A stretch of 11,062 nt of DNA, from assembly GCA_025454185.1 (NCBI GenBank), contig JALOOY010000011.1, positions 1 to 11,062 on the forward strand, given 5' to 3'. Position numbers and translations under genes: made by a program. Source of the stretch: Thermodesulfobacteriota bacterium (GTDB lineage: Bacteria; Desulfobacterota; RBG-13-43-22). The notes under the pieces are model-generated. The model was not told the origin of the DNA. It saw only the letters and a program-made list of their open reading frames with translations, and did not search any database. Positions within the stretch are counted from its first letter, which is position 1, and the number at the start of each line of letters is the position of its first letter. This document shows, in pieces, positions 6,222 to 11,062 of the stretch.

Positions 6222-7084
6222 AGCCCTCCTATCTGGCGCCCTTGACCCTGGAGGAAGCCCTGGAACACCTGAACCGCCGGGGGGAAACCGTACGGGTGCT
6301 GGCCGGCGGGACCGACCTGATGGTCGAAATACGGGCCGCCCGCCTGAAGGGGAATACCGTTCCGCCGGCGCTGCTCGACGTGAGCGCCATCCCGGAGCTC
6401 CGGGAAATTCGGATGGAGGCGGGACACCTGCATCTGGGGGCCGCCGTTACCTTTCACACCCTGGAACATGATCCCCTCATCAAGAAAATGGTTCCGGTTC
6501 TATCAGCGGCAGCGGCCCAGATGGGCTCGGTCCAGGTCCGGCGGCTGGCCACCATCGGGGGCAATGTGGGGACAGCTTCGCCGGCCGGCGACGGTATTAC
6601 TCCGTTGACGGCCCTGGATGCGGAGGTCAAAGTGGTCTCGCGGGACAAATCCCGGGTCCTGCCCTTGACCGACCTGATCACCGGGCCGGGGCGAACCGGC
6701 CTGGCAGCCAATGAACTGATCCATTCTTTCAGCCTCGCTTTCCCGGCAGCACCCGAAAGGTGTTTCTTCTCCAAGATCATGCGCCGCCGGGCCGTGGCCA
6801 TCGCCCGGATGAATCTGGCAGTCCAGATAAGGCTGGTAGACTCCGGAATGATTCAATCGTCCCGAATAGCCGCCGGAGCCGTCTTTCCCACACCCCGGCG
6901 TCTGATGGAAGTTGAGGGGCTGCTGATCGGACAACTTCCGGGAAAGGAACTTTTTCAGGCCTGCGGCCGCCGGGCCGTGGAGGCCATGCGGGTGGTGAGC
7001 GGCCGCCGGCCTTCCATGGCCTACAAGGAGCCGGCGCTGGAAAGGTTGGTCGTCCAGGGGTTAGAACAAACTTGTGGGGTTTAG
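6218..7084 (+). CDS. Molybdenum hydroxylase FAD-binding subunit (nicotinate dehydrogenase type)
   Basis: This 288-residue FAD_binding_5 protein with a CO dehydrogenase flavoprotein-type C-terminus is the medium subunit. FAD motifs are VLAGGTDLM (residues 27-35) and ATIGGNVGTASPAGDGITPL (111-130). There is no inserted 4Fe-4S cysteine cluster of the kind found in 4-hydroxybenzoyl-CoA reductase, so it resembles ordinary xanthine or nicotinate dehydrogenase subunits. The start is ATG at 6218, overlapping the small-subunit stop; the frame is open further upstream, but that part only shadows the small-subunit gene. It would hand electrons to an external acceptor, NADP+ in E. barkeri; the acceptor here is unknown. 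A repeat-filled gap of 162 bases separates it from the catalytic subunit gene. Confidence 0.9.
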   Translation: MKPSYLAPLTLEEALEHLNRRGETVRVLAGGTDLMVEIRAARLKGNTVPPALLDVSAIPELREIRMEAGHLHLGAAVTFHTLEHDPLIKKMVPVLSAAAAQMGSVQVRRLATIGGNVGTASPAGDGITPLTALDAEVKVVSRDKSRVLPLTDLITGPGRTGLAANELIHSFSLAFPAAPERCFFSKIMRRRAVAIARMNLAVQIRLVDSGMIQSSRIAAGAVFPTPRRLMEVEGLLIGQLPGKELFQACGRRAVEAMRVVSGRRPSMAYKEPALERLVVQGLEQTCGV

Positions 7085-7096
7085 CAAGTCCAGGGG

Positions 7097-7125
7097 GCAC
7101 AGCCCCGCGTTTCGCGGGGCTGTGC
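7097..7125 (-). repeat. REP-like hairpin, inverted copy of the dctP-dctQ element
   Basis: GCACAGCCCCGCG (7097-7109) and CGCGGGGCTGTGC (7113-7125) form a perfect 13-bp stem with a TTT loop. Read on the minus strand, with flanks, TAGCACAGCCC...GGGCTGTGCCC matches the element at 3813-3845 in the same sense, so the two copies lie in opposite orientations. It sits just after the FAD-subunit stop, inside what is probably one operon. With no T-run it is more likely a repeat or mRNA-stability element than a terminator. Confidence 0.75.
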
Positions 7126-7136
7126 TACAATCGTAG

Positions 7137-7155
7137 GGCGGGCGTCTCGCCCGCC
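7137..7155. repeat. Short GC hairpin
   Basis: GGCGGGCG (7137-7144) and CGCCCGCC (7148-7155) form an 8-bp stem with a TCT loop. The flank GTAGGGCGGGCGTCTCGCCCGCC is a dispersed intergenic repeat type that I associate with Desulfobacterota genomes. It directly follows the hairpin at 7097-7125. Confidence 0.6.
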
Positions 7156-7162
7156 GGCGTGG

Positions 7163-7195
7163 TATTGGTTATTGTTTCGAATTTTGGATTTACCG
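7163..7195 (-). repeat. Low-complexity repeat, inverted match to 9486-9498
   Basis: The 13 bases TTGTTTCGAATTT at 7172-7184 are the exact reverse complement of 9486-9498 (AAATTCGAAACAA). The surrounding sequence is the same kind of degenerate CGAAACAAATTC filler found at the end of the large-subunit gene. No other function is visible. Confidence 0.5.
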
Positions 7196-7202
7196 TAATT
7201 GT

Positions 7203-7235
7203 AGGATGGATCGAGCGCAGCGGATCCACCATCCT
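7203..7235. repeat. Hairpin repeat just upstream of the molybdopterin subunit gene
   Basis: AGGATGG (7203-7209) pairs with CCATCCT (7229-7235), with further GATC sequence inside the arms and a GAGCGCAGCG centre. This AGGATGGATC...GATCCACCATCCT type is another common dispersed intergenic hairpin. It ends only 11 bases before the ATG at 7247, so it may affect ribosome access there. Confidence 0.55.
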
Positions 7236-7246
7236 CTAAAGAAACC

Positions 7247-9511
7247 ATGATCGGCACCAATCCAATTAAAATAGGCGCCCGGGAAAGAGTGCTGGGACTG
7301 ACCCGCTTCGGCGTTGATCAGGGCCGTCCGGGGGACCTCTATTTACTTTTGCTGCGGGCTTTTACGGCCCCGGCCCGGATAAAAAGACTGGAGAGTGATG
7401 CCGCCGGGCGCCTCCCCGGCGTGGTCCGGATCTTTACCGCGGCCGACATCCCCGGGATCAATCGGATCGGGATCATCCCCTCCACCAAGGATCAGCCGGT
7501 ATTGTCCGACGGCCTGATCCGCTGCCGGGGCGAGGCGGTGGCCTTAGTGGCGGCCGAAACACAGGAAGCCGGGATGCAGGCCCTCGGCGCCATCGAACTG
7601 GAACTGGAGCCCCTGGCAGGGGTCTTCGATCCGAAGCGTGCCCTCGAACCGGACGTCCCCCTGGTGCATGAAAAAGGGAATCTGCTCTTTCGGCAGCGGG
7701 TGATTCGAGGCCACGCCGATGAAGCCCTGGCCCGTTCCCCCTACCGCCTGCGGACGGTCTACAGCACCGCGCCTGTCGAGCACGGCCCCCTGGAGGTGGA
7801 AGGGGGCCGGGCCGATTGGGAGGACGGCCGGATCAGCGTTACGGCCTGTACCCAGAACCCGCACTATGACCAGAGCGATCTGGCCCGCCTGCTGGGGCTG
7901 CCCCCGGAGCTGATCCGGGTCAGGCAGAGCGAAACCGGAGGCGGTTTCGGGAAGAAGCTCGACCTGAGCGTGCAGTCCTATCTCGCCCTGGCGGCCTTTC
8001 ACCTGAAGCGGCCGGTGCGCATGGTCTATTCGCGGGAAGAATCCTTTCTGGGTACGGGCAAGCGCCACGCCCTCCTGATCGACTACGAAAGCGGGATGGA
8101 CGCCCAAGGGAAACTGACCGCCGTCAAGGTGGACATCCTCGGCGACAGCGGGGCCTATGCCTCGTACGGCTTCGCCGTCTGCATGCGGGCCGCGGTCCAC
8201 GCCACCGGTCCCTACGAGGTCCCCCACGTGCTGGTGGACAGCCGCATGGCCTATACGAACAATGCCTGGGCCGGGGCCATGCGGGGCTTCGGCGTTCCCC
8301 AGATGGCCTTCGCCCATGAAGGCCAAATGGATGGCCTGGCCGACCTGATCGGCCTGGATCCTCTGGAGCTGCGCCTGGGCAACTGCCTGCGGAACGGGTC
8401 GACCACGGCTACCGGCCAGATCCTCAAAGATAGCGTCGGTATCGGCGACTGCCTGCGGCGCCTGGGAAAGATTTACCGGGCCTGGCAGCCGCGGGTCCGG
8501 TCGGACGAACGCTTCCGGCGAGGTCTGGGGATCGGCGCCATGTACTATGGGATTGGCAACACGGGCGTCTCCAATCCTTCTTCGGCCCAGATGGAATTTT
8601 CCGCTTCGGGGGAACTCATCGTCTACACCGGCGCGGCCGAGATCGGCCAGGGTTCGGATACGGTGCTGGCCCAGATGGCGGCCCATTATTTCGGAATGCC
8701 CCTGGAACAGGTCCGGCTGGTGCGGGGCGATACAAAACGGACTACCTCGGCCGGGGCCAGCTCAGCCAGCCGCCAGACCTATATCTCGGGGAATGCCGTC
8801 CTGGATGCGGCCAGGGACCTGGAGCGGATACTGAAGGAAGGGGCGGCGGCAATGTGGGAATGCCGGCTCGACGAGATCGAATATAAAAGTACTGGGATGG
8901 AAGGCCCCCGGGGTGAGAGCATTCCGGTGACGGAGATCGTTGCCCGTCTGGCCCGCCAGGGCCGAGAGGTTAAGGGGAACGGCCGTTTCGACCCGCCGGT
9001 GACCGTCCTGGACCACCAGACCGGCCAGGGAGCTCCTTACGCCAGCTATGCCTTCGCGGCCCAACTGGCTTCCGTGGAAGTGGACACGGTTTCCGGCCTG
9101 GTGCGGGTGCCGCGGGTGGCCGCGGCCCATGATGTGGGCCGGGCCATCAACCGGCGGGCGGTCCGCGGCCAGATCGCCGGCGGGGTCGTCATGGGGGTGG
9201 GCTTCGCCACCATGGAGGAATTCATCCCCGGCAAGACCGACAACTTCAGGGAATACCATATGCCTACCATGGCCGACGCCCCTCGGATCACACCCCTGAT
9301 CATCGAATCCCATGATCCCTCCGGCCCCTACGGCGCCAAGGGGGTAGGGGAGCCCTCCCTGATCCCCACCGCCCCCGCCGTCGCCAACGCCGCTTCCCGG
9401 GCGCTGGGGGTGCGAATGACTCACTTGCCTATGAGCTTGGAAAGAGTAATGGAAACCTTAAGCCAAACCCGAAACTCGAAACCTGAAATTCGAAACAAAT
9501 CCGGATTTTGA
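7247..9511 (+). CDS. Molybdenum hydroxylase molybdopterin-binding subunit (nicotinate dehydrogenase type, undivided)
   Basis: This 754-residue catalytic subunit binds the molybdopterin cofactor and hydroxylates an aromatic N-heterocycle, presumably nicotinate at C6. An N-terminal a/b-hammerhead domain (about 8-125) is followed by two molybdopterin-binding domains. Motifs are ETGGGFGKKLD (229-239), AMRGFGVPQ (344-352), GAAEIGQGSDT (462-472) and GPYGAKGVGEPS (693-704). E702 in the last corresponds to the catalytic glutamate of xanthine oxidase. In E. barkeri this polypeptide is split into NdhL and NdhM; here it is one chain. The last 16 or so residues (from about 739, SQTRNSKPEIRN...) are encoded by a low-complexity DNA repeat and look like an acquired tail. 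The ribosome site is weak (AAAG). Sequence cannot say whether selenium or sulfur completes the molybdenum site. Family sure, substrate inferred from Hnr and enamidase. Confidence 0.88.
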   Translation: MIGTNPIKIGARERVLGLTRFGVDQGRPGDLYLLLLRAFTAPARIKRLESDAAGRLPGVVRIFTAADIPGINRIGIIPSTKDQPVLSDGLIRCRGEAVALVAAETQEAGMQALGAIELELEPLAGVFDPKRALEPDVPLVHEKGNLLFRQRVIRGHADEALARSPYRLRTVYSTAPVEHGPLEVEGGRADWEDGRISVTACTQNPHYDQSDLARLLGLPPELIRVRQSETGGGFGKKLDLSVQSYLALAAFHLKRPVRMVYSREESFLGTGKRHALLIDYESGMDAQGKLTAVKVDILGDSGAYASYGFAVCMRAAVHATGPYEVPHVLVDSRMAYTNNAWAGAMRGFGVPQMAFAHEGQMDGLADLIGLDPLELRLGNCLRNGSTTATGQILKDSVGIGDCLRRLGKIYRAWQPRVRSDERFRRGLGIGAMYYGIGNTGVSNPSSAQMEFSASGELIVYTGAAEIGQGSDTVLAQMAAHYFGMPLEQVRLVRGDTKRTTSAGASSASRQTYISGNAVLDAARDLERILKEGAAAMWECRLDEIEYKSTGMEGPRGESIPVTEIVARLARQGREVKGNGRFDPPVTVLDHQTGQGAPYASYAFAAQLASVEVDTVSGLVRVPRVAAAHDVGRAINRRAVRGQIAGGVVMGVGFATMEEFIPGKTDNFREYHMPTMADAPRITPLIIESHDPSGPYGAKGVGEPSLIPTAPAVANAASRALGVRMTHLPMSLERVMETLSQTRNSKPEIRNKSGF

Positions 9512-9519
9512 ATTTGAGG
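9463..9519 (+). repeat. Low-complexity CGAAAC repeat covering the 3' end of the large-subunit gene
   Basis: The stretch contains degenerate units such as CCGAAACTCGAAACCTGAAA and TTCGAAACAAATCC. It crosses the stop codon of the molybdopterin subunit and runs almost to the next ribosome site. Part of it (9486-9498) matches 7172-7184 in reverse. It is translated as the low-complexity tail of the upstream protein. Confidence 0.6.
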
Positions 9520-9524
9520 TTTAT

Positions 9525-11060
9525 ATGTGGATTGATCCCGAAAAGTGTAACGCCTGTGGCCTCTGCCTGAAGGACTGCCCCCTGGAGGTGATCTCCTGGC
9601 ACGAAAACAAAGCCCGGATAGGCGAAGGTTGCGTGAAATGCCGGACCTGCGTCCGGGTCTGCCCCAAGGAGGCGGTCCAGGAAATCATCGAGGAGATTCC
9701 CGGGGCGGTGATCTGTACCGCCTGCCCGGTGAACTGTCGTATCGCCCCGGAGCGCTCCGGGGCCTGCCGGCGTTTTTTGAACAGGGACGGGGACCTTGTC
9801 CGTGAACGGCCTCTGGTGTCGTATGAGGAGGCCAAGCCTTCCCTCCTGCCTTCTCCTTCGCCGCTCATCCGTGAACCGCTGATCACCGCCATCGGCGCCG
9901 GCACCACCTACCCGGACTATATCCCGGCGCCCTACATCGTGACCGAGCCGCGGGAGGGCATCGACGTGGTCACCGTGGTGACGGAGGCCCCCCTGTCGTA
10001 TTCCGGGGTGAAAATCAAGGTGGACACGGATGTTTTTATCGGGGAGGAGGGCGCCGAGATCCGTTTCGACGGGCGGCCGGTGGGTATGGTGGAGACCGAG
10101 GAATACGGCTCCAAGATGCTGGCCGTGGGCGGGGTGAACCGCCTGACCGGGAAATACGGCTTTGCCGTAGCCCGGGCCGTAGCGGCCCTGGCCAACCGCC
10201 GGGCCGTGGAGCTTTCCATCAAAAAGGGCGCCCGTTTGACCGTGCAGGCCGGCCGACCCCCGGTCATCGACGGGCGATCCCAGGAGCGTATGCGCGTGGG
10301 CTGCGGTTCGGCCACGGCCGGTCTCTTCGCGCCTTTTTTCCAAAAAGCGGCGGACGAGGTGATCGTCCTGGACTCTCACATTACCTCCCTGTTCAGCCAC
10401 CACGCCGCCGGGCGGAACATCGATATGAAACCTACCGGCCTCCGCCTGGCCTACCCCCTTTCCACACCGGGGCGCTATTTTGGAGCAAAGGGCCCCGGCT
10501 GGGGCGGGACTTCGATCGTCCATCCATTGGAAATCATCACCAATGTGGACCCGGCTAAAACGCCTGCCGGAACCAGGCTCCTGATCACGGAAACCACCGG
10601 CGAAAAAGCCGCTTATTATATTTTTGATCCGGAACGCGGTTTCATGGAGACGGAACCGCCCCCGGAAGCCAAGGAAGCTGTCCGGGCCATCCGGGAAACC
10701 TGCCAGCCATCAAAGGTCTCGGTCCTCTACGCCGGTGGCGCCGGCGGCTCGGCCCGAGCCGGCGTGACCCGCTACCCCCTGAAGCTGACCCGCGCGGTCC
10801 ACGATAACAAGGCCGTGCTGACCGTGGGCGGCGCGCCCGTCTTCGTGCTCCCGGGCGGCGGGATCACCTTCTACGTAGACGTGGAACAGGTCCAACCCGG
10901 CGCTTTTAGCTGGACTCCCACCCCGGCTATCATCGCGCCCATCGAATACACGATGCTCCTGAAGGATTACGAGGAAATGGGCGGGCACGTGGAGGCGGTG
11001 AAACCGTTTGCGAACGTCAGGGGATCTGTGTTTAGGCAGAAAAGATCGAAGATCAGATGA
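9525..11060 (+). CDS. hnr: 6-hydroxynicotinate reductase homologue, ferredoxin-domain iron-sulfur protein
   Basis: This 511-residue protein is predicted to reduce 6-hydroxynicotinate to 1,4,5,6-tetrahydro-6-oxonicotinate, the dearomatising step that feeds enamidase. It opens with a 2[4Fe-4S] ferredoxin domain: C8, C11, C14, C18 and C36, C39, C42, C46. A third cysteine set, C64, C67, C71 and C81 (CTACPVNC, then GAC), could hold another cluster. The rest (about 120-505) is a soluble domain unlike known ring reductases, with glycine-rich segments such as AIGAGTTYPDY (122-132), FGAKGPGWGGTS (319-330) and YAGGAGGSARAG (402-413). In E. barkeri the enzyme takes electrons from reduced ferredoxin; the same is likely here. 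GAGG precedes the ATG, 13 bases after the hydroxylase large-subunit gene. The gene is complete, ending just inside the window. The name rests on recognition of the family plus context; no oxygen-dependent ring cleavage enzyme is present. Confidence 0.85.
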   Translation: MWIDPEKCNACGLCLKDCPLEVISWHENKARIGEGCVKCRTCVRVCPKEAVQEIIEEIPGAVICTACPVNCRIAPERSGACRRFLNRDGDLVRERPLVSYEEAKPSLLPSPSPLIREPLITAIGAGTTYPDYIPAPYIVTEPREGIDVVTVVTEAPLSYSGVKIKVDTDVFIGEEGAEIRFDGRPVGMVETEEYGSKMLAVGGVNRLTGKYGFAVARAVAALANRRAVELSIKKGARLTVQAGRPPVIDGRSQERMRVGCGSATAGLFAPFFQKAADEVIVLDSHITSLFSHHAAGRNIDMKPTGLRLAYPLSTPGRYFGAKGPGWGGTSIVHPLEIITNVDPAKTPAGTRLLITETTGEKAAYYIFDPERGFMETEPPPEAKEAVRAIRETCQPSKVSVLYAGGAGGSARAGVTRYPLKLTRAVHDNKAVLTVGGAPVFVLPGGGITFYVDVEQVQPGAFSWTPTPAIIAPIEYTMLLKDYEEMGGHVEAVKPFANVRGSVFRQKRSKIR

Positions 11061-11062
11061 GG

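Noticed and set aside
7097..7125. Rho-independent terminator splitting the hydroxylase genes
   Set aside because: The stem is strong but no T-run follows, an inverted copy exists elsewhere, and the three subunits must be made together.
7190..7198. TTACCGTAA palindrome upstream of the molybdopterin subunit as a third operator
   Set aside because: It differs from GTTAnnnTAAC in arms and context and lies next to dispersed repeats, so the resemblance is too weak.
7097..7235. CRISPR array or tandem structural RNA
   Set aside because: The three hairpins have unrelated sequences and there are no regular repeats and spacers.
7544..8686. Long minus-strand open frame of 380 codons opposite the molybdopterin subunit
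   Set aside because: It is a GC-driven shadow of the real gene; its residues show no recognisable domain and the plus-strand frame has clear motifs.
9429..10523. Long minus-strand open frame of 364 codons opposite hnr
   Set aside because: It is a shadow frame, rich in G, H, R and P with no known fold, and it crosses the hydroxylase-hnr junction.

Overview
The window looks like chromosomal DNA of a GC-rich anaerobic bacterium, most likely a sulfate-reducing or syntrophic member of the Desulfobacterota. This rests on the ferredoxin-type enzyme at the right end, a TRAP transporter, TTG starts, and short hairpin and low-complexity repeats in almost every gene gap of a kind I associate with that group. 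The taxonomy is inference; no rRNA or marker gene is present.

The genes form two divergent transcription units around an AT-rich control region at about 2525-2678. Leftward (minus strand) are an XRE-cupin regulator (1979-2524), an enamidase (755-1918) and a PF06684/DUF1185 'amino acid synthesis' protein (84-662). Rightward (plus strand) are a complete TRAP transporter dctP-dctQ-dctM (2679-5738), a three-subunit molybdenum hydroxylase of the xanthine dehydrogenase family (2Fe-2S subunit 5745-6221, FAD subunit 6218-7084, molybdopterin subunit 7247-9511), and a 6-hydroxynicotinate reductase homologue (9525-11060). All nine genes appear complete.

Together these encode the front end of the reductive nicotinate pathway known from Eubacterium barkeri. 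The hydroxylase would convert nicotinate to 6-hydroxynicotinate, Hnr would reduce it to 1,4,5,6-tetrahydro-6-oxonicotinate, and enamidase would open the ring to 2-formylglutarate and ammonia. The enamidase call is the strongest: ligand residues H67, H69, E164, H193, H220 and D276 are all present, at the numbering I recall for the E. barkeri enzyme. The TRAP system is the obvious candidate importer of nicotinate or a related pyridine carboxylate. The later steps (2-hydroxymethylglutarate dehydrogenase, methyleneglutarate mutase, dimethylmaleate enzymes) are not in this window.

Two near-identical palindromes, GTTAAAGTAAC (1930-1940) and GTTAAAATAAC (2562-2572), sit just upstream of the enamidase gene and in the divergent promoter region. 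They are good candidates for the binding site of the XRE-cupin regulator. The other non-coding sequence consists of repeats: REP-like hairpins at 3815-3871 and 7097-7235, and short tandem low-complexity repeats at gene ends (about 690-757, 3780-3809, 7163-7195, 9463-9519).
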